Source: Acidimicrobiales bacterium (GTDB taxonomy: Bacteria > Actinomycetota > Acidimicrobiia > Acidimicrobiales > JAUJNH01). Taken from it: DNA of 64,000 nt. Location of the stretch: the NCBI GenBank assembly GCA_030448245.1, contig JAUJNH010000001.1, positions 474,171-538,170 on the forward strand, written 5' to 3'. The notes beneath the pieces are model-generated. The model searched no databases. It was not told the origin of the DNA and saw only the letters and a list, made by a program, of their open reading frames with translations. How positions within the stretch are numbered: the stretch's first letter is position 1; every line of letters begins with the position of its first letter. Position numbers and translations under genes: made by a program. Shown here piece after piece: positions 54,216 to 63,578 of this stretch.

Positions 54216-55493
54216 ATGCGACACCTCTCCCGAACCGCAGTGGCCAGCGGCATGGCCGCCCTCGCCCTCGTCGCCGGGGCCTGCGGCGGCGATGGCCCTA
54301 GCGCCACCGGGACCACCGGCGACGGCGGGAGCCTGAAGGCCGCCCCCGGCTTCGATCCCGCCACCAACACCATCAAGGTGGGCATCATCAGCGCCCTCAC
54401 CGGGTCCGGAGCCCCCATCGGCAAGCCGCTCACGGCCGGCAACGAGGTGTTCTTCAACAGGGTCAACGCCAAGGGGGGCATCGCCGGCAGGTACAAGATC
54501 CAGTTCGAGGAGCGCGACTCGGCCAACGAGCCCCAGAAGGCGGTGGCCGCCTACAACGAGCTGAAGGGCAACGTGGCGCTGCTGGCCCAGACGTTCGGCA
54601 CGCCGTCGAACAAGGCGCTGCTCACCAGCCTCAAGGCCGACGGCATCCTGGCTGCGCCGGCCAGCCTCGATGCCGACTGGGTCCGCGAGCCCAACCTCCT
54701 GCCCATCGGCAGCCCCTACCAGATCCAGGCGGTGAACGCCCTCACCTGGTACGTCACCGAGGGCGGCGGCACGGGCAAGAAGATCTGCGCACTGTCCCAG
54801 GACGACGCCTACGGAAAGGCGGGGCTCGAGGGGGTCGACTTCGCGGCGACGAAGAACGGCTTCACGGTGGCGAGCAAGCAGAGCTTCACGATCACCAAGG
54901 GCGCCGAGGCGGGGGCGGCGGTCCAGAGCCTGAAGGACGCCGGCTGCGAGGCGGTGTTCCTGGGGGCGCTCCCGTCCGACACGGCCGCCCTCCTCGCCAT
55001 CGCCGCCAGGACCCAGTTCGCCCCGCAGTGGATCGCCCAGTCGCCCAGCTACATCGGCGCCCTGGCCGCCTCGCCGCTGAAGGACTACCTGGCCAGGACG
55101 TTCCTCGTCGCCTCCGAGGGGACCGAGTGGGGCGACGAGACCGTCGCCGGGATGCGGGACATGATCGCCGACATCGCCCAGCTGAAGCCCGACCAGCAGC
55201 CCGACTACTACTTCGCCTTCGGCTACAACCAGGCCAACGCGGTGGTGCAGGTGCTGGAGAAGGCGGTCGCCCTCGGGGACCTCTCGCGCTCCGGCATCGC
55301 GAAGGCGGCGGAGGAGGTCGGCACGCTCACCTTCGGCGGCCTGACCGGCGACTACAGGTACGGCAAGGCCGCCAACCGGGTCTTCCCGCGGGAGACGACG
55401 CTGTTCAAGGTGGACCCGGCCAAGCCGGTGGGGCTCGCCGTCGTCAAGAAGAGCTTCACCACCGATGCCGCCAAGGAGTTCAAGATCGGCTGA
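54216..55493 (+). CDS. livJ: ABC transporter substrate-binding lipoprotein, LivJ/LivK type
   Basis: 425 aa. The lipobox LVAGAC gives Cys23, followed by a Gly/Ser/Thr linker. Type-I periplasmic-binding fold: VGIISALTGSGAPIGKPLTAGNEVFFN near 51-77, a hinge region FEERDSANEPQKAVAAYNEL, and ALSQDDAYGKAGLEG near 192. ATG at 54216 with AGGAGG at 54201-54206. Last gene of the liv-type operon, separated by 47 bases, probably made in excess. The ligand is not determinable. Confidence 0.93.
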   Translation: MRHLSRTAVASGMAALALVAGACGGDGPSATGTTGDGGSLKAAPGFDPATNTIKVGIISALTGSGAPIGKPLTAGNEVFFNRVNAKGGIAGRYKIQFEERDSANEPQKAVAAYNELKGNVALLAQTFGTPSNKALLTSLKADGILAAPASLDADWVREPNLLPIGSPYQIQAVNALTWYVTEGGGTGKKICALSQDDAYGKAGLEGVDFAATKNGFTVASKQSFTITKGAEAGAAVQSLKDAGCEAVFLGALPSDTAALLAIAARTQFAPQWIAQSPSYIGALAASPLKDYLARTFLVASEGTEWGDETVAGMRDMIADIAQLKPDQQPDYYFAFGYNQANAVVQVLEKAVALGDLSRSGIAKAAEEVGTLTFGGLTGDYRYGKAANRVFPRETTLFKVDPAKPVGLAVVKKSFTTDAAKEFKIG

Positions 55494-55501
55494 TGCAGGG
55501 C

Positions 55502-55547
55502 CACGGGGTTGGCCTCTGCGGACCGGCCCCGTGCGCGATGCTCTTTT
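55502..55547 (+). terminator. Possible terminator of the liv-type operon
   Basis: CACGGGG (55502-55508) and CCCCGTG (55527-55533) pair perfectly over 7 bases, and a run of five T follows at 55544-55548 after a 10-base gap. It is the only T-run of note in the area but is not ideally spaced. Confidence 0.3.
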
Positions 55548-55549
55548 TC

Positions 55550-56095
55550 ATGAGCGACCCGTGGTCCGACCCGCCCGGAGGCGGCCAGCCCCCGCCGCCG
55601 CCTGGTGGCGGCGCACCCCCTCCCCCGCCACCAGGTGCGCCAGACCCGCCGCCCCCGCCGCCGTCGGCCCCGCCGCCTCCGCCGCCGCCCCCCACGCCCA
55701 GCTGGTCAGCGCCCCCGCCACCGCCTCCGAGCACCCCGAGCTACTCGGCGCCGCCGCCCCCGCCTCCCTTCGGCGGCACCCCCGGCGTCGCCCCGGGCAC
55801 GAGCTACGGGCCGACCCCCGCCTACACGGGGCCGACGAGCGGCACGGGCCAGAAGACCAACATCCTGGCCATCGTCTCGCTGTGCACCGGCATCCTCGCC
55901 CTCCTGACCTGCAGCGGCTGCGGCATCCTCTCGATCGCCGCGCTGGTGACGGGAGTCCTGGGGAGGAACCAGATCAAGGAGTCGAACGGGCTCGAGCAGG
56001 GTGACGGGATGGCCCTCGCCGGCCTCATCACCGGGGCCGTCGGGCTCGCCCTGGGTCTGGGCGCGGTCATCATCAGCGTGGCGGCCGGCTCCTGA
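55550..56095 (+). CDS. DUF4190-type membrane protein with proline-rich N-terminus
   Basis: 181 aa from ATG at 55550. Residues 1-95 are disordered and almost all Pro, Gly, Ser and Ala (PPPPPP runs). Then two helices (NILAIVSLCTGILALLTCSGCG and MALAGLITGAVGLALGLGAVII) around the DUF4190 block VLGRNQIKESNGLEQGDGMA. Upstream ATG at 55493 and 55538 are less likely as starts because the peptide between them is unlike the family. Unknown function. Confidence 0.72.
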   Translation: MSDPWSDPPGGGQPPPPPGGGAPPPPPPGAPDPPPPPPSAPPPPPPPPTPSWSAPPPPPPSTPSYSAPPPPPPFGGTPGVAPGTSYGPTPAYTGPTSGTGQKTNILAIVSLCTGILALLTCSGCGILSIAALVTGVLGRNQIKESNGLEQGDGMALAGLITGAVGLALGLGAVIISVAAGS

Positions 56096-56125
56096 GCCGG
56101 CCGCCGGCCTGGACGGCCGGGACGG

Positions 56126-56728
56126 TCAGGCCTTGACCACCACGGTCTTGACGATCTTGTCGGCGATCGTCTGCTTGTCCTTGTCGATGAACAGCCCGAA
56201 GATGTAGCCGAAATAGCAGACGATGTTGTCGACGATGTGGCAGAGGGCCCGGACGATGCCCATCCCGCCGCCGATCGGCTGGCCGGTCTCCTGGCTGACG
56301 ACCTTGATGTTCTGCGTCTTCTTCCCGGTGGACTGGCCCGTCTCCCCGTTGAGGTACGCGTTGTACAAGCCGAAGGCCAGCGCACCGAGGAAGATCAGCG
56401 CACCGAGGGCGTTCGAGATGAACGCCTGGACGAGGACGCCCAGGATCAGCAGCCCGAAGTAGTCGATCAGCCCGGCGACGATCCGGGGGCCGGGCTCGGC
56501 GTAGTCCGAGGTGCCGCCGCCGTACGAGCTGCCACCGGGCGGGGGATACCCACCGCCACCGCCACCGCCACCGGGCGGCGGGTAGCCGCCGCCCCCACCA
56601 CCGCCGGGCGGGGGGTACCCGCCGCCACCACCACCGCCGGGCGGGGGGTACCCGCCGCCACCACCACCGGGGGGCGGCGGCGGGGGGAAGCTGCCACCGG
56701 GGGGCGGCGAACTGGGGGGATAGCTCAT
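56126..56728 (-). CDS. RDD-family membrane protein with Gly/Pro/Tyr repeats
   Basis: 200 aa from ATG at 56728 with AAGGAG upstream. Residues 1-70 consist of repeated GGYPPPGGGGGG units. The RDD domain follows: PGPRIVAGLIDYFGLLILG near 79, GETGQSTGKKTQNIKVV near 128 and CHIVDNIVCYFGYIFGLFIDK near 162, with four hydrophobic segments. Function unknown in general; some RDD proteins act as ion transporters. It converges with the DUF4190 gene. Confidence 0.83.
   Translation of the reverse strand: MSYPPSSPPPGGSFPPPPPPGGGGGGYPPPGGGGGGGYPPPGGGGGGGYPPPGGGGGGGGYPPPGGSSYGGGTSDYAEPGPRIVAGLIDYFGLLILGVLVQAFISNALGALIFLGALAFGLYNAYLNGETGQSTGKKTQNIKVVSQETGQPIGGGMGIVRALCHIVDNIVCYFGYIFGLFIDKDKQTIADKIVKTVVVKA
56536..56700. 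repeat. Gly/Pro-encoding tandem repeat inside the RDD gene
   Basis: About four tandem units of roughly 33-36 bases, each with a run gcggggggtacccgccgcc or a close variant, encode PPPGGGGGGGY. They are in phase with the reading frame, so the length can vary without breaking the protein. Confidence 0.75.
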
Positions 56729-56866
56729 GTGGGTCTCCTTGAGGCGCCGGGCGCTCCGTCTGCGCCCGCGATCCAGCGCGGAACGTAGCGGAGGAGCGGG
56801 ACCGTGTGCGGGATCCTCGGCGGAACTGCCCGATGGGGCAACGGCCCGCGGGGCGCCAGGGCGTGG

Positions 56867-57361
56867 TCAGGCGGCGGCCGGCCGGCTCCCCTGGCTGACC
56901 CAGTAGCTGTTGAGGGCGGCCTGCACCTTCGGGTACCAGATGAACGGACCGGCCAGCGGGATGAGCAGGTAGAGGCCGTCGGTGGCCTTCACCGGGCTCT
57001 GCCAGCCGTTGCGGTTGTAGGCCTTCTCGAGCTCCATCGGCACCGTGAAGCCGATGACGATGCTGGCCAGCAGCCCGAGCACCAGGCCGATGGCGCCGCC
57101 CAGGCCTTGGCCGTTGTGCTTCTGGAGGTCGTCGTGGGTGCGGTAGGCCCAGGCTGCGCCCCACAGCCCGCAGGTGACGGCGAAGAGCAGCATGTTCGGC
57201 GTCGCCTTGTACCAGATCTCGTCGAGGGTGGGGGGCACGTACCGCCCGGCCGGCGGCGCCGCGCCGTAGCCGACCGGCTGCGCTTGCGGCTGCTGTTGTG
57301 GCTCTGGCTGACCTGCGTAGCCCTGGTCGTACGAGGAGTGCTGTCCCGCCGGATCGCTCAT
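56867..57361 (-). CDS. DUF4234-like membrane protein with Gln/Pro-rich N-terminus
   Basis: 164 aa from ATG at 57361, which follows TACCCT by 6 bases. Residues 1-45 are Gln/Pro/Gly/Tyr-rich ([16 protein letters not shown]). The rest has three hydrophobic segments with [36 protein letters not shown], which suggests DUF4234. It is the third low-complexity small membrane protein in a row. Unknown function. Confidence 0.7.
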   Translation of the reverse strand: MSDPAGQHSSYDQGYAGQPEPQQQPQAQPVGYGAAPPAGRYVPPTLDEIWYKATPNMLLFAVTCGLWGAAWAYRTHDDLQKHNGQGLGGAIGLVLGLLASIVIGFTVPMELEKAYNRNGWQSPVKATDGLYLLIPLAGPFIWYPKVQAALNSYWVSQGSRPAAA

Positions 57362-57367
57362 GCCCGC

Positions 57368-57373
57368 AGGGTA
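57368..57373 (-). promoter_or_regulatory. Leaderless -10 element TACCCT
   Basis: Minus strand, ending 6 bases before the ATG at 57361. Confidence 0.42.
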
Positions 57374-57380
57374 CCGATTG

Positions 57381-58406
57381 CTACGTGGCCGCGCTCGTCT
57401 CCGCCGCCGCCCGGCCAAAGGCCGGTCCCTGGGCCGGCACCGTCAGCACCTCGACGCCGTCGTCGGTCACGAGCACCGTGTGCTCGAACTGGGCGGCCCG
57501 GCGGTGGTCCTTGGTCACCGCGGTCCAGCCGTCGGGCCACATGGCGTGGTCGCCGGTGCCGAGGGCGATCATCGGCTCGACCGTGAAGGTCATGCCCGGC
57601 CGGAACGAGAAGGCCTCGGCCCGCGGCTCCGGGTAGTGGAACACCGTGGGCGGAGCGTGGAAGCGCCGGCCCACGCCATGGCCGACAAAGGCGCGCACCA
57701 CGCTGAACCCGTGAGCGGAGGCATGGTCCTGGATGGCCCGGCCGATGTCGATCACCTTGCCACCGGGGCGGACCTGGGCGATGCCCAGCTCGGTGCACTC
57801 GCGGGTGACCCGGATCAGGGTGCGGCTGGCCTCGTCGACCTCACCGGCGCAGAAGGTGGCGTTGGTGTCGCCGTGGAACCCGTCGAGGTAGATGGTGACG
57901 TCGATGTCGCACACGTCGCCGTCCTGCAGCACCCGGTCGTCGGGGATGCCGTGGCAGATCACCTCGTTGACCGACGTGCAGACGCTCTTCGGGAACGGCG
58001 GGGCGCCGCCCCCTCCGGCGTAGCCCAGCGGGCTCGGGTAGCCCCCCCGGTCGAGGCAGGCCTGGTGGACGAAGGCGTCGATCTCGTCGGTGCTGACCCC
58101 GGGGCGGACCAGCTCGCCCGCCGCCACCAGGATCTCGGCGGCCGCCTGGCAGGCGGCCCGCATCTTCGGCAGGGACTCGGCGTCGTGGACCTCGGCCTGC
58201 CCGTCACCTCGGGGCGGTCGGCCGCCGGCTCCGGGCTGTGCGTACGGGGGCCGGGCGATGTGGGAGGGGACCTCCCGAAGGGGGCTGAGCTTGCCCGGGA
58301 CGACCCGACCGGAGGCCACCAGCTGGTCGAGCTTGTTGTGACACCGCTTGTACTTCCGACCGGAGCCGCACCAGCACGGGTCGTTCGACTGCAGCTTGGG
58401 TCCCAT
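57381..58406 (-). CDS. map: Methionine aminopeptidase with N-terminal SEC-C zinc motif
   Basis: 341 aa. A SEC-C motif ([17 protein letters not shown]) with C11, C13, C22 and H23 opens the protein. The type I aminopeptidase follows with [24 protein letters not shown] (metal Asp), [16 protein letters not shown] and FTVEPMI. It removes the initiator Met from nascent proteins, and the zinc motif may bind the ribosome. ATG at 58406 with TAGCGT 9 bases upstream. It diverges from the gcvP riboswitch. Confidence 0.95.
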   Translation of the reverse strand: MGPKLQSNDPCWCGSGRKYKRCHNKLDQLVASGRVVPGKLSPLREVPSHIARPPYAQPGAGGRPPRGDGQAEVHDAESLPKMRAACQAAAEILVAAGELVRPGVSTDEIDAFVHQACLDRGGYPSPLGYAGGGGAPPFPKSVCTSVNEVICHGIPDDRVLQDGDVCDIDVTIYLDGFHGDTNATFCAGEVDEASRTLIRVTRECTELGIAQVRPGGKVIDIGRAIQDHASAHGFSVVRAFVGHGVGRRFHAPPTVFHYPEPRAEAFSFRPGMTFTVEPMIALGTGDHAMWPDGWTAVTKDHRRAAQFEHTVLVTDDGVEVLTVPAQGPAFGRAAAETSAAT

Positions 58407-58415
58407 CAGCGGCCA

Positions 58416-58421
58416 ACGCTA
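58416..58421 (-). promoter_or_regulatory. Leaderless -10 element TAGCGT
   Basis: Minus strand, ending 9 bases before the map ATG; it lies back to back with the gcvP -10. Confidence 0.45.
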
Positions 58422-58431
58422 CCCGGGGAGG

Positions 58432-58437
58432 TACGCT
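58432..58437 (+). promoter_or_regulatory. -10 element TACGCT of the gcvP riboswitch transcript
   Basis: Transcription would start near 58444, just before the glycine aptamer. Confidence 0.45.
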
Positions 58438-58449
58438 TTGCCCTGCTGT

Positions 58450-58590
58450 CGACCCCGTGCGGGAGAGCAGCGGTGCTGCGCCGAAGGGGCAATCCCTCCC
58501 AGGAATCTCTCAGGCAAACGGACCGCTCGGGTGAGGCGAGGCTGGAAGCGGAGCTGCCGACAGCCGGGGAGGGCCCCCTCGAAAGGAAGC
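58450..58590 (+). ncRNA. Glycine riboswitch upstream of gcvP
   Basis: The conserved aptamer core is present: gtgcGGGAGAG near 58457-58467, GCCGAAGGGGCAA at 58480-58492, then CCCTCCC, and GGAATCTCTCAGGCAAACGG near 58502-58521 followed by ACCG. After that, 58525-58590 is GC-rich and contains only a partial echo (GAGGCTGGAAGC) rather than a full second aptamer, so it is best read as a singlet with a ghost half. Glycine binding should turn on gcvP for glycine cleavage. GAAAGGA before the ATG would be the ribosome site. Confidence 0.88.
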
Positions 58591-58595
58591 GCCCC

Positions 58596-61415
58596 ATGCC
58601 CGACCGCCAGAGGTTCGCCGATCGCCACATCGGCCCGGACGACGACGAGCTGGAAAAGGCGCTCTCGGCCGTCGGCTACCGCACCCTCGAGGCTCTGAGC
58701 GCCGACGCCGTCCCCGCCGCGATCCGGCTGCTGGACAGCCTCGACCTGCCGCCGGCGGCGTCCGAGCCCGAGGTGACGGCCGAGCTCAGGTCGCTGGCGG
58801 CCGCCAACCGCCGCCTGGTGCAGATGATCGGCCTCGGCTGGCACGACACGGTGACCCCGCCGGTCATCCGCCGCAACGTCCTCGAGGACCCGGGGTGGTA
58901 CACGGCCTACACCCCCTACCAGCCCGAGATCAGCCAGGGCCGGCTCGAGGCCCTCCTGGCCTTCCAGACCATGGTCGAGGACCTCACCCAGCTGCCGGTG
59001 GCCAACGCGTCGCTGCTCGACGAGGCGACGGCCTGCGCCGAAGCCGTCTCGCTCCTGCGCAGGATGGCCAAGGCACGGGCCGACGTCGTCGTGGTCGACG
59101 CCGACTGCCACCCGCAGTCGATCGCCGTCGTCCGCACCCGCTGCGAGCCCCTCGGCATCGAGGTGGTGGTCACCGACCTGGCCGACGGGCTGCCCTCCGG
59201 GCTGGAGCCGTTCGGCGTGCTGGCCGCCTTCCCCGGCTCGTCCGGTGCCGTGCGGGACCTGCGCCCGCTCGTCGAGCAGGCCCATGCGGTGGGCGCCCTG
59301 GTGGCCGTCACCGCCGACCCGCTGGCGCTGTGCCTCCTCGAGGCCCCCGGCACCTGGGGCGCCGACGTCTGCGTCGGCAGCGCCCAGCGGTTCGGGGTGC
59401 CCCTGGGCTTCGGGGGCCCGCACGCCGGGTTCATGGCCGTGCGCCGGGGCCTCGAGCGGTCGCTCCCGGGGCGGCTCGTCGGGGTTTCGGTCGATGCCGA
59501 CGGCAAGCCGGCCCTGCGCCTGGCGCTGCAGACCCGGGAGCAGCACATCCGCCGGGAGAAGGCCACGTCCAACATCTGCACCGCGCAGGTGCTGCTGGCC
59601 AACGTCGCCGCCTTCTACGCCATGTGGCACGGGCCCGAGGGCCTGGCCGCCATCGCCAGCCGGGTGCACGGCCACGCCGCCAGCCTGCGGTCGGCGCTGG
59701 TCGAGGGCGGCGTCGAGGTGGTCCACGACAGCTTCTTCGACACGGTCCAGGCCCGGGTGCCCGGGCGGGCGGCGGCGGTGGTGGCGGCTGCCGGGGAGCG
59801 GGGCATCAACCTGCGCCTGGTCGACGACGACGTGGTCGGGGTCACCTGCGACGAGGTCACCACCCGAGGCCACGTCCGCGAGGTGGTGGCCGCCTTTGGC
59901 CTCGACGCCGACCCCGGCCCGGGCCGTGACGAGGCGGTGGCCCTGCCCCGCACCACGCCCTTCCTGACCCACCCCACCTTCTCCCGCTTCCGCTCGGAGA
60001 CGGCCATGCTGCGCGAGCTGCGGCGGCTGTCCGACCGCGACCTCGCCCTCGACCGCACGATGATCCCGCTGGGGTCGTGCACGATGAAGCTGAACGGCAC
60101 CACCGAGATGGAGCCGATCACCTGGGACGGCTTCGCCGGCATCCACCCGTTCGCCCCCGAGGACCAGACGGCCGGCTACCAGGCCCTGATCGCCGACCTC
60201 GAGCGCTGGCTGGCCGAGCTCACCGGCTACGACGCCGTGTCCCTGCAGCCCAACGCGGGCAGCCAGGGCGAGCTGGCCGGGCTGCTGGCCATCCGCGCCT
60301 TCCACCGCAGCCGGGGCGACGACCAGCGCGACCTCTGCCTCATCCCCTCGTCGGCCCACGGCACCAACGCGGCCTCGGCGACCATGGCCGGCATGCGGGT
60401 GGTGGTCGTGGCCTGCGATCCCGCCGGGAACGTCGACCTCGACGACCTGCGGGCCAAGGCCGCAGCCGCCGGCGACCGCCTCGCCGCCCTGATGGTCACC
60501 TACCCCTCCACCCACGGCGTGTTCGAGGAGGCCATCGGCGAGGTGTGCGCGGCGGTGCACGACGCCGGCGGCCAGGTGTACCTCGACGGGGCCAACCTCA
60601 ACGCCCTCGTGGGCCTGGCCCGGCCCGGGCGCTTCGGGGCCGACGTCAGCCACCTCAACCTGCACAAGACCTTCTGCATCCCCCACGGCGGCGGGGGCCC
60701 CGGCGTCGGGCCGGTGGCCGCCCGCGCCCACCTGGCGCCGTTCCTGCCCGGCCACCCGCTGGTGGCGTCGGCGGGACCCGAGGGGGGACCGGTCATCTCG
60801 GGGGCGCCCTGGGGTTCGGCCGGGATCCTCCCCATCCCGTGGGCCTACCTGCGGCTGATGGGCCCGGACGGGCTGCGCCGGGCCACGTCGGTGGCCATCC
60901 TCAACGCCAACTACGTCGCCACCCGCCTCGCCCCCCACTTCCCGGTGCTGTACACCGGCCGGGGTGGGCTGGTGGCCCACGAGTGCATCCTCGACCTGCG
61001 GCCGCTGACCAAGGCCACCGGCATCACCTCCGAGGACGTGGCCAAGCGGCTGATGGACATGGGGATCCACGCCCCCACCCAGTCGTTCCCGGTGGCGGGG
61101 ACCCTCATGGTCGAGCCCACCGAGAGCGAGTCCCTCGTTGAGCTGGACCGGTTCTGCGACGCCATGGTCGCCATCCGGAGCGAGATCGACAAGGTGGCCG
61201 ACGGCACCTGGCCGAGGGACGACAACCCCCTGCGCAACGCTCCCCACACCGCCGCCACGGCGACGGCCACCGCTTGGGACCACCCCTACACCCGGGAGGT
61301 GGCGGCCTATCCCCTGGGGGCCGACCCCGACAAGTACTGGCCGCCGGTCCGTCGCATCGACGGCGCCGCCGGCGACCGCAACCTGATGTGCAGCTGTCCG
61401 CCGCTCGACGGGTAG
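58596..61415 (+). CDS. gcvP: Glycine dehydrogenase (decarboxylating), full-length P-protein
   Basis: 939-aa PLP enzyme of the glycine cleavage system, with both P1-like and P2-like halves in one chain. It opens [62 protein letters not shown] follows near 85-125, and [18 protein letters not shown] near 491 is a typical block. The PLP lysine is Lys691 in [23 protein letters not shown]-type end is replaced by [16 protein letters not shown] at 58596 follows the riboswitch. gcvT and gcvH are not in the window. Confidence 0.97.
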   Translation: MPDRQRFADRHIGPDDDELEKALSAVGYRTLEALSADAVPAAIRLLDSLDLPPAASEPEVTAELRSLAAANRRLVQMIGLGWHDTVTPPVIRRNVLEDPGWYTAYTPYQPEISQGRLEALLAFQTMVEDLTQLPVANASLLDEATACAEAVSLLRRMAKARADVVVVDADCHPQSIAVVRTRCEPLGIEVVVTDLADGLPSGLEPFGVLAAFPGSSGAVRDLRPLVEQAHAVGALVAVTADPLALCLLEAPGTWGADVCVGSAQRFGVPLGFGGPHAGFMAVRRGLERSLPGRLVGVSVDADGKPALRLALQTREQHIRREKATSNICTAQVLLANVAAFYAMWHGPEGLAAIASRVHGHAASLRSALVEGGVEVVHDSFFDTVQARVPGRAAAVVAAAGERGINLRLVDDDVVGVTCDEVTTRGHVREVVAAFGLDADPGPGRDEAVALPRTTPFLTHPTFSRFRSETAMLRELRRLSDRDLALDRTMIPLGSCTMKLNGTTEMEPITWDGFAGIHPFAPEDQTAGYQALIADLERWLAELTGYDAVSLQPNAGSQGELAGLLAIRAFHRSRGDDQRDLCLIPSSAHGTNAASATMAGMRVVVVACDPAGNVDLDDLRAKAAAAGDRLAALMVTYPSTHGVFEEAIGEVCAAVHDAGGQVYLDGANLNALVGLARPGRFGADVSHLNLHKTFCIPHGGGGPGVGPVAARAHLAPFLPGHPLVASAGPEGGPVISGAPWGSAGILPIPWAYLRLMGPDGLRRATSVAILNANYVATRLAPHFPVLYTGRGGLVAHECILDLRPLTKATGITSEDVAKRLMDMGIHAPTQSFPVAGTLMVEPTESESLVELDRFCDAMVAIRSEIDKVADGTWPRDDNPLRNAPHTAATATATAWDHPYTREVAAYPLGADPDKYWPPVRRIDGAAGDRNLMCSCPPLDG

Positions 61416-61461
61416 GGCCGGGCGGCGGTCGCGCCCGTTCCTCCGCCCGCTGGCGGTGCGG

Positions 61462-62682
61462 TCAGGTGACGGCGAGGGACCGCCGCCGCTCCTCGAGGAA
61501 CCGCCGCTCGGCGTCGTTCCCGGCCAGCGCCAAGGCGGCCTTGTAGGCCTCGGCCGCCTCGCCGGGCCGGCCGAGGCGGCGGAGCAGGTCGGCCCGCGTG
61601 GCGTGCCACAGGTGGTAGCCGTGCAGCTCGAGCGGCTCGACCGCGGCCAGGGCGGCGGCGGGACCCTCGACCTCGGCCACGGCCACGGCCCGGTTGAGCG
61701 CCACCACCGGGGTGGGCCGGAGCGCCAGCAGCTGGTCGTACAGCTGGAGGATCTGCCGCCAGTCGGTCGCCGAAGCGGTCGGCGCGTCGCTGTGCACGGC
61801 GTTGACGGCGGCCTGCAGCTGGTAGGGACCGGGCTGGTTGCGGCGGATGCAGGCCGCGACCAGGGCCTGGCCCTCCGCCACCAGCGCCCGGTGCCAGCGC
61901 GAGCGGTCCTGGTCGGGGAGGAGGATGATCGATTCGTCGGCTGCCGTGCGTGCCGGGCGCCGGGCCTCGATCAGCAGGAGCAGCGCCAGCAGCCCGAAGA
62001 CCTCGGGCTCGTCGGGCATCAGGTCGGCGAGGAGGCGGGCCAGGCGGATCGCCTCGGCGCACAGCTCGGACCGCACCAGCTCGCCGGTCGTCGCCGTGTA
62101 GCCCTCGTTGAAGATCAGGTACACCACCTCCAGCACCGGTCGGAGGCGGTCGGGCAGCTCGGCGTCGGACGGGACCCGGTAGGGGATCTTGGCATCGGTG
62201 ATCTTGCGCTTCGCCCGCACCAGCCGCTGCGCCATCGTCGGCTCGGGCACCAGGAAGGCCCGGGCGATCTGACCGGTCTCGAGCCCGCCCAGCAGGCGCA
62301 GCGTGAGGGCCACCTGGGTGGCCGGGGCCAGCGCCGGGTGGCAGCAGGTGAAGATCAGCCGGAGGCGGTCGTCGGGCACCGGTCCCACCTCTGCCGGCTC
62401 GTCGCCCACGTGGAGCAGGGCCGATTGGGCGTGGCGGTCGTCGCGGGACGCCTCGCGCCGCAGCCGGTCGATGGCGCGGTTGCGGGCTGTCGTGACGATC
62501 CACCCGCCGGGGTTCGGCGGCAGGCCGGCCGCAGGCCAGCGCTCGAGGGCCACCACGAACGCGTCCTGGACCGCCTCCTCGGCGAGGCTGATGTCGCCGA
62601 GGTGGCGGACCAGGCAGGCCACGGCACGGCCGTGCTCCTGCCGGAAGACCTGCTCGACGGCGGCCGCGTCCGTCCCGCCCAC
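61462..62682 (-). CDS. ECF-type sigma factor (ECF42-like, with helical C-terminal domain)
   Basis: 406 aa. Sigma-2 ([31 protein letters not shown]) and sigma-4 (AHHPE-type [31 protein letters not shown]) are followed by a ~230-aa helical extension typical of ECF42 ([44 protein letters not shown]). GTG at 62682 lies 5 bases after the DGPF gene stop. The pair forms an operon as known for ECF42. It converges with gcvP. A zinc-type anti-sigma gene is absent, as expected in this group. Confidence 0.9.
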   Translation of the reverse strand: MGGTDAAAVEQVFRQEHGRAVACLVRHLGDISLAEEAVQDAFVVALERWPAAGLPPNPGGWIVTTARNRAIDRLRREASRDDRHAQSALLHVGDEPAEVGPVPDDRLRLIFTCCHPALAPATQVALTLRLLGGLETGQIARAFLVPEPTMAQRLVRAKRKITDAKIPYRVPSDAELPDRLRPVLEVVYLIFNEGYTATTGELVRSELCAEAIRLARLLADLMPDEPEVFGLLALLLLIEARRPARTAADESIILLPDQDRSRWHRALVAEGQALVAACIRRNQPGPYQLQAAVNAVHSDAPTASATDWRQILQLYDQLLALRPTPVVALNRAVAVAEVEGPAAALAAVEPLELHGYHLWHATRADLLRRLGRPGEAAEAYKAALALAGNDAERRFLEERRRSLAVT

Positions 62683-62687
62683 CGCCG

Positions 62688-63044
62688 CTAGTCGTCCGCC
62701 TCGTCCTGGAAGGGCCGCACCTCGACCGGCGCCCCGCAGGCCTCGGAGCCCTTGGCGGCCAGGGCCAGGGCGGCGTCGAGGTCGGGCGCCTTGACGACCC
62801 AGAAGCCGCCCAGCTGCTCCTTGGTCTCGGCGAAGGGGCCGTCGGTGGTCACGACCTCGCCGTCGGTGACCCGCACCACGGTGGCGGTGTCGGCGGGGTG
62901 CAGCCCGCCGGCGAACACCCATGCGCCGGACGCCTGCAGATCGGCGTTGTAGGCGTCGACCTGCTTGTACATCTTCTCGATGACCTCGGGGGGCGGCATC
63001 GGCGCGCCCTCGACCATGTGCACGGCCAGCAGGTACTGCTTCAT
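62688..63044 (-). CDS. YCII/DGPF-domain protein partnered with the sigma factor
   Basis: 118 aa, a dimeric ferredoxin-like alpha+beta YCII fold. [29 protein letters not shown] and the defining [21 protein letters not shown] proteins are the standard co-encoded partners of ECF42 sigma factors; their biochemical role is not established. ATG at 63044 has a GAGGAG site. First gene of the operon. Confidence 0.92.
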   Translation of the reverse strand: MKQYLLAVHMVEGAPMPPPEVIEKMYKQVDAYNADLQASGAWVFAGGLHPADTATVVRVTDGEVVTTDGPFAETKEQLGGFWVVKAPDLDAALALAAKGSEACGAPVEVRPFQDEADD

Positions 63045-63061
63045 CGGAGTCTCCTCTCAGC

Positions 63062-63082
63062 GGCTCGGCACCGTACCGAGCC
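63062..63082. promoter_or_regulatory. Inverted repeat around a TACGGT hexamer, candidate operator
   Basis: GGCTCGG (63062-63068) and CCGAGCC (63076-63082) are perfect inverse copies. On the minus strand the 7-base loop contains TACGGT, a candidate -10 for the DGPF gene, leaving about 25 bases of leader. A regulator could occupy the dyad. Confidence 0.4.
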
Positions 63083-63114
63083 CTCACCCTTTCCACGAAC
63101 GGCAAGCCCCAGGA

Positions 63115-63120
63115 TCGACA
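63115..63120 (-). promoter_or_regulatory. TGTCGA box upstream of the DGPF-sigma operon
   Basis: TGTCGA on the minus strand, 71 bases before the ATG. TGTCGA is the -35 sequence described for ECF42 promoters, so self-activation is plausible. I cannot place the -10 part with confidence. Confidence 0.4.
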
Positions 63121-63156
63121 CGGATCCCGAGATTTCTCAGAAGGGATCCCCAGCGG

Positions 63157-63549
63157 TCAGGCGATGGGCGCCCCGGGCTGCACGTCGCCGGGAAGCCCGA
63201 GGAGGCGGACGGTGCCGTCGGCCTCCAGTGCCCCGAGGACGAGGAACTCGCTGACGAAGCCGGCGATGCGCTTGCGCCCCAGGTTGCAGGCGCCCACCAC
63301 CAGCCGGCCCCGCAGCTCCTCGGCCGTGTAGTTCGTCACCTGGGCGCTGGTCCGCAGCGTCCCCAGCACCGGCCCGAAGTCGACCGTCAGCTTCCAGGAC
63401 GGCTTGCGGGCCTCAGGGAAGGGCTCGACCTGGACGACCCGCCCGGCCCGAAGGTCGAGGGCGGCGAAGCCCTCAGCACCCACGTCAGGCTTGCGGGGGA
63501 GCCGGCCCACGTCGTAGGGCCGCCCGTCGGGGTCGATCTCGTGGCGCAT
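63157..63549 (-). CDS. tRNA-binding-domain protein (CsaA/Trbp111-like)
   Basis: 130 aa from ATG at 63549. A short N-terminal arm is followed by an OB fold: FAALDLRAGRVVQVEPFPEARKPSWKLTVDFG near 28-60, which is the CsaA signature. SAQVTNYTAEELRGRLVVGACNLGRKRIAGFVSEFLVLG follows. Binds tRNA or acts as an export chaperone. The upstream reading frame is a shadow of the neighbouring gene's noncoding strand. Confidence 0.88.
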   Translation of the reverse strand: MRHEIDPDGRPYDVGRLPRKPDVGAEGFAALDLRAGRVVQVEPFPEARKPSWKLTVDFGPVLGTLRTSAQVTNYTAEELRGRLVVGACNLGRKRIAGFVSEFLVLGALEADGTVRLLGLPGDVQPGAPIA

Positions 63550-63578
63550 GGCTCCAGCCTGACCGGTGCCGCCCGCCG

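Noticed and set aside
56536-56700. CRISPR-like repeat array
   Set aside because: The repeats are in-frame Gly/Pro coding units of an RDD protein, with no constant repeat-spacer architecture or cas genes.
61416-61461. Terminator between gcvP and the sigma gene
   Set aside because: The stretch is GC-rich but no clean hairpin with a T-run could be drawn by eye.
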